From assembly GCA_963978905.1 (NCBI GenBank), contig OZ022261.1, positions 26,905,686-26,969,685 on the forward strand: a DNA stretch of 64,000 bases, in the 5' to 3' direction. Origin of the DNA: Trichostrongylus colubriformis (Eukaryota > Nematoda > Chromadorea > Rhabditida > Trichostrongylidae). The first letter of the stretch is position 1; each line of letters starts with the position of its first letter. Positions 12,459-24,400 of the stretch are shown here, piece after piece. Made by a program: the position numbers and the translations under genes. The notes beneath the pieces were generated by a model. The model had not been told where the DNA came from. It made no database searches and was given only the letters and a program-made list of their open reading frames with translations.

Positions 12459-15030
12459 GTACAATACCGCTCACATTTTTTGAAAAATCGACGGTGGTCG
12501 ACGGATTAAACGGCATAAACCGTCGCACAGTCATAACTTCTTTAAAAATGAGTAAAATGGGAAAAAATTAGAAGCATTAAATTTGCCTCGATGCGACGAA
12601 TTGAACGACCTATAGTATGTCAAATTTTGATAAGTAGGTCACCAGCTTCTCGGTAAAAGCTGCAAAGACATCCTTTTTTTTCACCCTCAGGCAAGACCCC
12701 GACTTTTATTCGGCTTACATTCACATGTTCATTCGTTACTCGCCCACGTTCTGCACAAACATCATTTTTTTAGTGAGCTGTCTCCAAGTTTCAGGATACT
12801 TTTCAGCACCAAATTCCACGACATTTTCGAGAGTTTTCAAGCTCATTTCGTCAGAATCGGTGGACAAATTGAGAAGATAATTCACCTATCACAAAGAACT
12901 CCCTACGTACTGCAAGAACTACCTTGACTTCCGAATTGCAGGCAAGCGCTTCTTTTGTGATGAAGCTTCAAACATCGGTAAACGGCGTACTTTCAACCCT
13001 GAATAATTTCCCTTCTCCTTCCTAAAATAACATTTTGATCAATGAAAATAGCATGAAGTCTTCGAATAAAACAGCCTACACTCCCAGAAAATGAAAGCGG
13101 CATTCAAACAATGCTCAGAATCATGAATTTAAAACGAATGTAATTGCACATGAAGGTATGAATATGGATAAACACCAATTAATTTCAGACGAAACCTATA
13201 CGGTCGCATTCAGTGTCAAAAAAGCTCCTCATTGGTGTAAAGATTATTTCACTGCGAAAGTTTTGAACTTTTACCATTGTTCTTGTATACTTTTCGAGCG
13301 TTGTCGGCTCCAACGCCGCTTGCTGACCTCTTAATTACTCTGCGGCGCGCAGGACAGATGAGGTTAGTTCCTCGCGGTCTTATCACGTCAAATCAATGCA
13401 CACTACTAACCTTCAAAACCGCTTACTATTCTTACTCAATGATCCCCCCAGTCCCCTTCTTTTCAGGGGACTGGAGGGCCAGTTCCTTCAAACTGAAGGA
13501 ACTGGTCCGCAGTTTTGCTCTAATAACCAGTCGAAAGAACGCAGGAGCACACAACTAATCGCGAATATACGTTTGCAAACGTTGCATGCATCAGGGATTG
13601 GAACCCCTACCAATCATCACTTCATGAGTGACCGCGAACAGCGGTCACTCGGCCTGCGACATCCGACCGGTTGATAAGGCAACTCCTTTTCCGAGCCTAG
13701 TGATAACGGACTGAATTGTTGGCAATCTGGAAACTCTCACAGTTCATTTCAATAAACAGTTGGATGGCTGACACGTTAGAACAGGTGCGCTGCGGAATTA
13801 TCACGTGAACTCTTCAACATCATCGTGCTTCTGGTATCAATGCACACAATGCAGAAATTACTTATTCAATGATAAATACACAAACTAGAAATTCGTAACC
13901 ACCGATCTATGATGAACTGTTAAAACAGAAAATCACTCATAAAAGTTCAAGTCATACAACACACTTTATAATATATTTGGAGGAGTTCTTCATAAAAAAA
14001 ACTACCAAATACGTTAAACTGCACGAGGCTGCAAACCAGTTCCTTTGGTTAGAAGGGACAGTAATGGGTTCTAAAGGTCAATAGTGTGCATTCATGTGAT
14101 GTGATAATACCGCGAGGTATTAGTGACCTCATCTGTGCTGAGCGTTGCACAGTAATTAAGGGGTCAGCAAGCGGCGTTGGAGCTGACAACGCTCGAAAAC
14201 AATACAAGAACAATGGTAAAAGTTCAAAACTTTCGCAGTGAAATAATCTTTACACCAATGAGGAGCTTTTTTGACACTGAATGCGGCGGTATAGGTTTCG
14301 TCCGAAATCGATTAGTGTTTATCCATATCCATACTTTCATGTGCAATTAACATTCGTTTTAAATTCATGATTCTGAGCATTGTTTGAATGCCGCTTTTAT
14401 TCTCTGGGAGTGTAGGCTGTTTTATTCGAAGACTTCATGCTATTTTCATTGATCAAAATGTTATTTTAGGAAAGAGAAGGGAAATTATTCAGAGTTGAAA
14501 GTAAGCCGTTTACCGATGTTTGAAGCTTCATCACAGAAGAAGCGCTTGCCTGCCATTCGGAAATCAAGGTAGTTCTTGCAGTACGTAGCAAGTACTGCGT
14601 GATAGGCGAATTATCTTCTCAATTTGTCCACCGATTCTGACGAAATGAGCTTGAAAACTCTCGAAAATGTCGTGAAATTTGGTGCTGAAAAGTATCCTGG
14701 AACTTGGAGACAGCTCACTGAAAAAATGATGTTTGTGCAGAGCGTGGGCGAGTAACGAATGAACATGTGAATGTAAGCCGAATAAAAGTCGGAGTTTTGC
14801 CTGAGGGTAAAAAAAGAAAATCTTTGCAGCTTATACCGAGAAGCTGGTGACCTACTTATCAAAATTTGACATACTATAGGTCGTTGGATTCTTCGCATTG
14901 AGACGAACCTAATGCTTCTGATTTTTTCCCATTTTACTCATTTTTAAAGAAGTTATGACTGTGCGACGGTTTGTGCCGTTTAATCCGTCGACCACCGTCG
15001 ATTTTTCAAAAAATGTGAGCGGTATTGTAC
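12459..15030. repeat. 2.57 kb inverted repeat with arms of about 970 bp
   Basis: The left arm (12459-13426) is the reverse complement of the right arm (14061-15030) almost throughout. Outer ends are GTACAATACCGCTCAC and its complement. Matching pairs include CGACGGTGGTCGACGGATTA (12490) with its complement near 14990, the AGTATCCTGGAACTTGGAGA-type block near 14690, and TTTTGATCAATGAAAATAGC near 13033. The spacer of 634 bp holds three perfect small hairpins. Both arms contain a short open frame ending near 13007 (left, plus strand) and 14495 (right, minus strand) that reads YCKNYLDFR..GKRFFCDEAS. No target duplication or transposase is seen, so it may be a foldback element or an inverted genomic duplication. 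Confidence 0.85.
13449..13650. repeat. Three perfect short hairpins in the palindrome spacer
   Basis: Hairpin 1 is CAGTCCCC at 13449-13456 with GGGGACTG ending 13473. Hairpin 2 pairs CCAGTTCCTTCA at 13479-13490 with its exact complement at 13494-13505, leaving a 3-nt loop. Hairpin 3 pairs GAGTGACCGC at 13626-13635 with its complement at 13641-13650. Confidence 0.8.
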
Positions 15031-15504
15031 ACATTGCTTTTTGTTCGTCTGACATATAAAGGGCGCCTGTTATACAGTGAAGGCTTATTTCCATTATCTA
15101 GTTTGGGGATTGAGTTCCCGTTGTTTTTCATTTACCTCTTCTCACCCGGATCTTAGTACGTGGGACTAACAACGATATGTCGTTCGGAAGAGCTTTTTCT
15201 ACTATATGAGTAATGCAAATCTTTTTATAACTATTTCGCTTTGAAACAAGCCTTTGAAAAGTAAGTTGTGGGCAATATAAATCAGTGCTACCGACACTTT
15301 GGCTTCCCACCGGTGGCAAAAGGTACGAAAAATGCTCAAGAACCTGCTCCATGTAAGGAAGGCATGGTATATATGCGATGGCAGCTTGAGAGTTTGATGT
15401 CAAATGGGAAACAGAATATTCATTATGCTGAAATCCGTTACCTGCGCCTTGTAGGGTGAAAAACTCTGTATCACCTGTCTCCTGTCCCACCGTTGCTCAT
15501 CGAA
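15031..15504. other. Short gap without recognised features
   Basis: Between the palindrome and the LINE nothing could be identified on either strand. Confidence 0.3.
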
Positions 15505-18239
15505 AGCCTCGAGCGGGCGCCAGTAACGTCTCCATTCGTCCCTGTCGCGAGCTAAAATAGCCCAATGAACCTTTTTCTGGCTTCAGAAACACGCAGCATC
15601 TCGCACGCTTCGCGCAGAGCTCTCGTGAAGGGTCTGACCATCGGGCCGGCAGTCGTCCAGGTGTTCGTTTGACGTCCCGAGGTATCCAGTTGGTAACCGC
15701 TCTGGTCCAGCGGGAGTGTGTACCCTTATGTCAAGATTGTCGCACGACGACGAGCGGCATGCGGCGCAGTGTGTGCGAGCTATGCGCGTCGCGGTTGTTG
15801 GGTCTTAGAACGATTACACGGTAATGCTATGAGCGCGATGCGCAGTTGACTTGTAATCGCTCCGGGACCCAACAACATGGCGCCTTTAGCTCGTTCGCCT
15901 TGCTTCGCTTGCGATATGTCGCGGTGCGGCAATCCTGACATAAGGGTACTCACCCGTGCAACGGTCATCGCGATATCGCATGACGTGTCCAGCCCATCTA
16001 ATCTTCGATTCCTTGGCAAATACAGCGGCGTCCTTGATCTCCGACCGACGTCGAAGTTCGGAACCACGGATTCCCCTCTGCACTTGCGTGTATCTGGATA
16101 CTCCAAGCATCGTCTTTTCGATGGCGCGTTCGATGACGCCGACCGCATGCTCCTCCTGCTTACGTAGAGTCCAAGTCTCTAAGGCGTATGTCAGGGCAGG
16201 AAGGACAGCGGAATCGGAGAGATAGGCGCGGAGCCGGATGTTCTTCGTCATCTTCATTACTTCTTCGATGGTCTTGAAGGCTCCCCAAACCGCTATTTTC
16301 CTCCTACTCGGCTCTGGTAACAAGTAGTTCATCACATTGACTTCCCGACCCAGGTACACATGGCTGAAGCATTCGGTGATGTTCGTTCCGTTGAGCGTGA
16401 ATGGGGTATCAAGTACCATTCCGTTTCTCATGAACATCGTCTTCTACGAGTTCAGGTGCAAACCGATTTTTTCACACTCACAGTCGGAATCGGCTAGCAT
16501 TCGCTCCGCTTGCTGGATTGTCGGTGTTATAAGGACGATCGACCTTCACTCCGATGCGTTCTCATTCCAATTGACGCATGGTGTTCTCAAGAGCGGCGCT
16601 GAATAGTTTAGGCGAGATAGTGTCGCCTTGTCGAACCCCTCTCTTCACGTCAATGATGACTTCCTGCAGAATGGCGAGATCCTGGTCTTGAAGTTGCTGT
16701 ATGGCTCACGAAGTACTCTTATGTTATGAGTAGGCACACTCTGGGTTCCCAGAGCTTCGATGATCGCTTCTGTCTCAACTGAGTCAAGGGTTTTGTTCAA
16801 ATTGATGAATGTGGGACATGGCAGCATCTTTTGTAATTTCGTGATACTTCAACAAGCTTAGTGACCGTGTGGATGTGATCGATTGTACTGAACCTTCTCT
16901 GGAACCCTGCTTGCTCGCATGGCTGTCCTTCGTCTTAACGGGAGATTCTTCAGATGTTCCGGTCTAATCCTGTTGGGGCCGGGTGCGGTATCATTCTTCA
17001 CCTGTACATGACTATCGAAAAGATCCGAGTAGAAGTCGGGAAGCAGTAACTGTACCGTCCGGACGCCGGGGACCGGTCATTTGGTTCTATAATTGGAGAA
17101 ACTTCGGCGGGCACTGCGAAAGCTCCTCCCAGTCTCGGTTGCTTCAGCCAGCACTGCTGCTCTTCTCTCCATGAGATCTTCTTTTACAGCCTCTCTGCAT
17201 TGCTTGGCAAGTTCGGACGTCACTTCGTCAAGTTCGGACGTAATCGCCTGCGGCTCGTGCTGCTCCACGTCGGCAGCGTAAGAGTTTCCAAAGAGAGACG
17301 CCTCTTGGTGACTTTCAAACGCTCTGCCCTCCTGGCACAATCGTGAAGATGCTCAACGAGCCGGTTGTACTCGTCGTTGATGTTTCCGATAACGGAATCC
17401 TCACACACACACCTGCGAGAGAAACGAAGTGTTCCCAGTTGATGACTGTCTTGGGTCTTCGCTCCTTGAATTTAGCGACTCTCTCTCCACGTATCGAAAA
17501 GGGAAATTTTGCGCGGACGAGTCGATGGTCCCGTATAGAACTTCGTGACAACGGCGACGTCGGTCAGGCAAAACCTTCGATTGAAGATGACGTGATCGAT
17601 CTCATCATGGAATTGTCCACTGTGTGACTCATAAGTCTATCGTAGGTGAGAGGGCTTCTAGAACTGTGAGTTACCATGGATGGAATTGATCGACATGATA
17701 AACTCAGACTTTCATCCTGCTCATTCCAATCCGTTCCGTGAGTCTCGGTATGAAATTCATTATCCGTTCTTTTTTCATTATCCGTTCTTTTAGAGCCGAT
17801 CTCAGCTTTGAAATCGCCGACGATGACTTTGAAGAAGTTATGGTCTTCCTTATAGAACTTCTCCAACTTCACATGAAATGCTTCGAGCTCGTCCTCATCG
17901 TAGCTTTATGTTGGTGCGTAGGCGATGAAGATGATCAAACCCGAAATTGAACCACATCTTCTCAATCGCAAACATCCTATTCGGATTGTCAGATTCTCGA
18001 ACGAATCGATGTTCATGGCCAAGAGCGTGTTGACGAGAACGCCCACACCGCCAACGCCTCTCCTGTCGCATGTTTCAAGGAGCAGTTCTTCTACAGTCCC
18101 GTGAACGGCGTGTAGCGGGCGATGCCTCCTCGTTTTGGTCAGTCCGATGACATCGTACTTGATCTTCTTGGCTTGCATCATCAGTCTTCGATATCGCTTC
18201 CGATGAAAGGATTCGTGCGTTAAAGGAACAAATCGCCAT
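15505..18239 (-). pseudogene. RTE-type LINE (endonuclease plus reverse transcriptase), decayed
   Basis: The minus strand encodes a single-ORF RTE-like retrotransposon. It opens near 18239 with MAICSFNARILSSEA, followed by the AP-endonuclease blocks IKYDVIGLTKTRR, GVGGVGVLVNT and FFKVIVGDFKAEIG near 17830. The linker VEQHEPQAITSELDE lies near 17260, with RT fragments around 16830-16645 (INLNKTLDSVETEAIIEALG). The C-terminal thumb and tail read LRAYLSDSAVLPALTYALET and RWAGHVMRYRDDRC near 15990. Frameshifts separate the blocks. Relative to the copy at 45965-47885, about 39 bp are missing near 16539, removing the catalytic FADD. A MITE sits at 15711-15958. The element can no longer move itself. 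Confidence 0.88.
15711..15958. repeat. MITE family B inserted in the RTE element
   Basis: The arms are inverted: GTGTACCCTTATGTCAAGAT near 15716 and its counterpart ATCCTGACATAAGGGTACTC near 15932, with inner blocks GCGAGCTATGCGCGTCGC and the Ala-coding-like GTTGTTGGGTC / GACCCAACAAC pair. The homologous LINE copy near 46160 runs directly from GGTCCAAC into AGTCATCG with no insert, so the insertion borders are well fixed. Confidence 0.8.
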
Positions 18240-18289
18240 CCTATTCCTTCTCGATTAAGGCAGCCTGTTATAGCACTAAGATTTTAAAG

Positions 18290-18790
18290 CCCCTCCTGAG
18301 CCGTCCTACCCAACGCTGCCGCGTTGGAGGCTCCCTCAGGCTCAGAGAAATGAGGCCCATTTTTATTGCTGTTTTTGGCATAACGAAGACCCACGAGTGG
18401 CCTGCAAGGGCTGGGTATACTCCGGGTAGTTAACCAGGCCATCCCGAAGAGGACTTGGGGTTTATTATTTGGAGGCGACACCGGACCGCCTTCCATGTAC
18501 CTTCCAGTCGTTAGAATGCAAGCTTTTGGCTGGACCGGATGCAAGATACCAACTGCACCATACAGAACGCTCCCACACGTATGGAAGAAACGCCTGCATG
18601 GATACAGAGGGTATGAATAAGCCCAGCACAGCAGAAACAGGAAGTCCATCCCCTGAATTCACCTGTGTCTCGAGGCAGGTACATATTGCTTTTGCTGCGC
18701 GATTAGCCCCCTATCTGCCACTGGGGTCGCGCCACGTAGCCTTGCCACCTAACGGCTCGAGGTCTTTCAGCCAAAGAAGCCCCTAGTGAA
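18290..18790 (-). other. Possible 5' UTR of the RTE element
   Basis: This moderately GC-rich block directly precedes the LINE start codon on the minus strand and has no supported coding potential. Its placement suggests the LINE leader, but no second copy in the window confirms it. Confidence 0.35.
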
Positions 18791-19797
18791 GGAGATCCGT
18801 GGTGGGTGTAAAGTTATTCTAGTACGGTTTCAGCAGAAAAAGTGATCTGCCAACATGGAAAACTCTGGTAGCTGATCCTTTTCCACTACGTCGGGCAATC
18901 TCACTTCGCGAAAATCGTCAAGAATGCTTTCCAAGGCTTGCTTAGAAAGTTCAGCGAAACCCATTGCACTCCTTGAACCTAGCAATTGATGATTATGACC
19001 TTGTTTCTCGGGATTGGGCACCTGTCCCTAATAAAGGAGTGATGCAAAGTTTATCAAGCGAACCCAGCAATTTCGACTCCGGATCAAGCGATTTGGCAAA
19101 ATGAGATCCCATTGTTGTCAAAAGGTTAGATGAGATTGTGGATTTTAGAGAATGCATAGTTGGTTCAATATAAAATACAATGCATATTCGTCCCAACACG
19201 ATTGCTGTAAATCGCAGTGGGAAAGGCGGTATCTTAGTCCCCGAGGTAATAATTCATATTCGAAATACATTACGCGGAGCGCTACTCACTAATGTTCATG
19301 TCAGTGGTCTGAGCATTTCTGAATGAGAAATTAGATAAACCTTAAAGATCTATGGTCGAACGCTCGCAGACTTCCATTCCTGCCAAACACTCATCATTCG
19401 AATTTGTATACTGCGACGTCAAGTTATATGGAATAGAATTCCGCTTCGAAGGACTTCCAAGAAATAGTTTGGATACGATTATAAAGGCTTTTGGGTAGTG
19501 GCGTGGGTAGTGGTATGGGCAGTGGTGCGTTCGCTAGCGTTTCGGTCAGGCTGCCTGAGCTCATGGTGGGGGGAGATCATGCACAGCGCGTGACTTGCTT
19601 GCTCGGATACAGAGCACGCTCTCGTGCGCCTATCATAAGGAAATGTGTATCTTCGCATCAAGATTTCTACCTCAGTGAACAACGTGCGACGCGACAAGTA
19701 CGAGGCAAGGGCAAGGGAATGATTACCTCATTGTATGCGTGGGAGAAGGTAATTGCCTTGACTACCTACTAGATACGGCTCCCCCAGCTCGCATGTT

Positions 19798-19842
19798 GAC
19801 CGCCGCGGTGTGAAATCTTGACGTAAGTATACACACCCACCG
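19798..19842. repeat. Fragment of a MITE family B arm
   Basis: ACCGCCGCGGTGTGAAATCT followed by TGACGTAAGTATACACACCC matches the right end of the family B elements at 15711-15958 and 49437-49674. The rest of the element is absent. Confidence 0.55.
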
Positions 19843-20107
19843 CAGGGTACTGTTAAGGGAAACGTCTACGAAAGTTTCAGATTCGGCACATAAACAGAAA
19901 CACGAAAAAAAAATCGAACAACTCAATCGAATTTCCTCCGAGCAACAATTGAACAGCCGTCGGCGGGCAGAGCGCAGTTCAAATTTTCGCGCCCCATGAT
20001 GACTTGCCTCTCACTCTGTGTCCGTGACCACGTGCTCTAGCGTTTACACTCACCCGTACTCCCCATCCCGTCGGCCGCGACTTTGAGGAGCTCTGTATCC
20101 TCAAATA

Positions 20108-20972
20108 TTAGGTTGAGTCGATATGAAGCGGACAAAGCGACAAAATTTTTCGCACAAGTTTTTAACGATGACTGAGATTCACTTGTAATATGCTCCATCT
20201 TCATCGATGACCTTCTGTTACCGGTTAGGCAGATCGTGGATGCCCTTGCTCCAGAAGGCCGGGGGCTGGGCCTCAAAGAAGCTCTCGAGTACCTTCTTGA
20301 CGTCTTCGCGAGTTTTGAAGTCTTGGCCGTCCAGGTGGCATTGGAGGTGGGAGGAAAGGTGGAAATCCGAAGGGGCCAGGTCTGGGGAGTACGGTGGGTG
20401 TGGAAGCACGGAGCAACTGTACGAGCACAGCTCGGCCTCGGTCAATCTTGCAATGTGCGGTCTCGCGTTGTCGCGCTGGAAGTAGGACCGCCGCCGTTGC
20501 GAATTTCGGGCATTTGCCTTCAATTCTCGTAATCGACGACTGTAGACGTCAACAGTAGTGGTGTACCTTCATCGAGCAGCTCCCAGTACTCTACGCCGTG
20601 TAAGCTCCACCATATGCGGTCTTCGTCTTCGATGGAATAGTTGCCCGATGCAAACTTCGAATGCCACAAGTACACCGTACTTCTGGCGAGGGCATGCTCC
20701 TTGTAGACTTCCTTCGGCGTCATTCCATATCCGCGGGTTCTTGGCCAGATAGCGACAAAAAGCGTATGCGGATGTGGTCTCTGGACGGCTTGAAATTTTG
20801 CGGCGTGGTGACGGAATAAAACTAGTTTGGAGTGTGTGTTTGACTGTATTTCAAAGAGCTTTTTATACTCATTCCAATGATACATCGCCCGTCCATTTTC
20901 GTTAACTCGTTGCTGAGTTATGATCTCTGAATTCATCACTACCATTTGTCCGAGTCTATCGACTCAACCTAA
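20108..20972 (-). mobile_element. mariner-like transposon, internally deleted
   Basis: Terminal repeats TTAGGTTGAGTCGATATGAA at 20108 and the near complement ending at 20972 are flanked by TA on both sides. The minus strand encodes an N-terminal part (MTPKEVYKEHALARSTVYLW, SGNYSIEDEDR) and a C-terminal part with RDNARPHIARLTEAE and PPYSPDLAPSDFHLSSHLQ, which hold the second and third catalytic Asp. The region with the first Asp (TGDE block) is missing, explaining the 865 bp length against about 1.2-1.3 kb. It belongs to a mariner lineage different from the copy at 553, judging by ends and sequence. Confidence 0.88.
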
Positions 20973-21417
20973 TATTTGCGTGAAACTTCGCATGCGGCTC
21001 ATAGTAAGCAAATATAACATAGATATGAGTAACTTTGGAAGAACTTAAACTTTCGATAACGATTCTTTTAAGCTGTTCGAGTGTCCCTGTAACCGCAAAT
21101 GGCTCAATATCCATTCCACACCATTTCATTCGACCCCTACGGCTTACATAATTATAGCGGCACTATCCCGAGGCCGCAAGGACTGCTCCGTTCTGTCGTT
21201 ACGTGGAAACTTTCACGGCATTTGTGTTGCTTGTCAGTTTCCGAAGATCATTGGAGGTTATTCACAAGCGATACGAAGGAAAACGATATTTGAAGAAGGG
21301 TTGTTTGGTCCAAGTTTGGCCCTTTGCGTAGTACCATAACCCTGTGTGACGCCCACTAATAGCATTTTGTCATCAGAATACTTCATTTCTCACAAATTTA
21401 ATTGTTTCTGCTTTCAG

Positions 21418-24400
21418 AAAAGACTTTGCAGCAACGACGAAGCTTGCGGTTCAAGGAGCTTTGCGGGCGAGATGAGGTAAATAAATTGTGAGCATTTGTT
21501 TGCCTATGTATTATCCTGAACAGATTAATCATGCCTTCAAATCATACTCATATGCACGCAAATGGGGGATGGCTTATGTCTTATCTTATAGCTGGAATGA
21601 AATTCTTCGTCAAATTCGGAAATAATAACGTCAGCAAATCGTCGTCAGTTTGGTTGTGCTGGGTGGGTACCAATGTGCAAGGCAATCCATAATTAGTGCA
21701 AAGGAATAGCAGGTCTTTTTTGGCCCAAATGATTGAGATTTTCAAAAGCTGTAACAAATCTTCTCGCATAACTTCGCCTGAGTAAACTTGCTAAATTTCA
21801 TGGCTTGATGTTCGCTTTCCTCTTCATGGCGCTTCCATAGCCCAAACGCCGCTCAATTTCCTTTTAGAGCTAGGTCGGAGATACCCGCTGAACATCTCTC
21901 ACCTCTCAAATTTGAATAGCTCCAAAACCTATGGGGTATTGCAAAGAAGGACGTGGAACACCTTCTGAACAAAACAGTTGCGAAGTAGAGGGCCAGTTGC
22001 TATAAAAAAGCAAAGGAAAAATTGCCGTTTTATGTGAAGAGATGTCCGTTAACACTGCATATTGTTTCTCATAACTGCAAAAATGGACCCAACCGAACAA
22101 AGAAGGAAGGCCAGGGGAACATCTATAGCAGTGGTGGTAAGGGTTTAAAGACACATTCCAGGATTACCTTGAGCGGGTTGTCATGCTGAATTATGAAATG
22201 AGAGGTGCCAAAGGTTGCGATGTTCCCGCTGGATGGTACTATTAAGAACTCTGATTGTGAGATATCGCCTTTTCCCTATGTCAAGGTTTCCTCCACTGTT
22301 GGCATCTATGCATAAATCATAAGTGATCGGACCATAATGAACTGGGATAAGAGAATAACGTTTCATTGTAATTTGCCGAAAGAATAGGTTTACGAATAGA
22401 TGAGCAGTAGCAGTGACAGCATGAGAGATATTTTTGGAGCTGAACTACTCAGGCTAGCCTCAACTGTGTAAAGGCTTTTAATAGCACCACTAATGTAATT
22501 TGTGAGGGCAAAGTAGTGTAATGCATAATGCTTCATTTGACTACCATAGTGCATATGATATCATTAAAGAGGGTGGGGATAGATCCGTTCGTATTCTCTT
22601 TCTTCTAGGAACAGAAAGACAATGGTTAAAAGGTCGGACCTTATAAATGTAGCTGAACTTAGCTAAAATACCTGTGAAAGGTCCGGCGGAAGTGCTACTT
22701 TTGAAATGCATTGCTTGAAGTCGATAATGGCATGACTTTCAATATTTTTGAGTCACTGGAGGCACTGTGGGTCACTTGAGCGCCTTTTTTGAGCGAAGCA
22801 CATACGGCCCATCTCACAGCGCTAGATAGGGCGTGGCCTACGGACTTCGGTGAGAGTGTGTGTGACGGGGTCAGAGAGTTTGATGTACTCTCGCCCGAGT
22901 CCGTAGACCACGCCCTATCTAGCGCTGTGAAATGTATTGTACATAGTCTGTAAAGGTAGCGTACGTGGTAACTTTGGTAATCGGGAAGCCTAAATGCGTT
23001 AACTGTGAGATGCTCATGGCCTTCTCAAACACGATTCCAAACTCAATCTCGAGAAAGGCCTTCATTTTCTTGTTTCGCCTAGTCGTCTTTAATGGCTCGC
23101 TCACCATGGATCCCCGCTCTAACTGAAGCTGCCTGCAGTGTACATAGTACACGCTTTTGCCGAAAACCGGTGCTTTCCTGCCGTCGATGATCTCCTACAA
23201 AGTTCTATCACTAGCTTAATCTGCATTTGGATTCTCTGAATCTCCCAACAATTCACTATTTTCCCTTCTACCCTGGATTCGCTCACTGGTCATGTCAAAG
23301 TCTCCCAGAGCTCATACCCTTCAAAATTCTACAACATGTGAAGTTGCTGTACTTGTTAGGCTTGCTATGCATTCTTTTACTTGCTGAGAGTACCAGTTTT
23401 TTTTCTTCATGCTGAATCTATATAAAAATGCATAGTCTTCTTTAGAAACCTCTTTCTCTTCACAAAAAAAAAACAACCACTCATCCTTTTTTCCCATTTC
23501 CGCTTAATGAAGTAAGTGTTTTCGCAGAGTCACTCACGATTATTGCTTTCAATGAGTAGTCTTCGAGGTAGTGTGGGACGAGTGAATTACGTCAGAGCAT
23601 TTTCAATTAATTGCGTCATACCATAAATGAGTGATCTGTGGCAAGTGCGGCACGGCGAGCTATTCTATTTAAAAAGTTTGCATAAAGGATGAAAATAAAA
23701 CTCGTCATATCAGGCTCAAATAGAAAGTGTCTGTCATTGGCATGTTTGTTACCTCGCATTGATCTATAGGTATAAAACTATCCTTAGACATAAGCCGCAA
23801 CGTAATATTGTACTACCAGTTGGCCGGCGCACACTACTGTGTGCGATTCATGGCGATGTTGTGCAAAATGGGTTTGATCGACATGATCACCGTTGTGTAT
23901 AGTATTAAGTGGATTTTCTAATCGCAAATATCAAGAGAGATTACGCGATAAAAGCTTTCGGCAGTAATATAGATAAGTCGCTTCTCATTGAACCCATTTT
24001 GCACGTCGACATGAATCGCGCGCAGTAGTGTGCGCCAGCCAAGGTTATAAATAAAAGGATCTTATGTCAGAAGCTCATCACTGACTTAAATCCATCTTCT
24101 CCTCTAGTTTGGGGCACATTGGATCCCAATTAACAATTTTTTGATCTGAAAACGGAACATTTCAATGCACGCCCCGCCCACCGTGGGGGGGAGGGGGGGC
24201 TCGACTTGGTCCATGTATGGTCTTTGGTTCTTGTCCCCTGCCCTACCCATCCTACACTTGTACCCATCTCCACAGGTCGTTTTTCATGTAATATCCAAGC
24301 TCCGCCCACCACCACAACACTCCGTCCACTCTGCCTATAATTCTTTCTTGACCTTCAGAAACTCATCGCTAACCTAAATCCATTTTACCCCCACGTTTCG

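Noticed and set aside
13575..13680. Minus-strand run with GGGGTTCCAATCCC resembling a tRNA T-arm next to a long hairpin
   Set aside because: The T-loop lacks the purine at the invariant position, the stem has a mismatch, and acceptor ends do not pair.
18830..19021. Minus-strand frame reading MGFAELSKQALESILDDFRE and ending LADHFFC
   Set aside because: The composition looks coding, but no splice partner, homologue or polyadenylation signal could be tied to it; it may be a decayed fragment.
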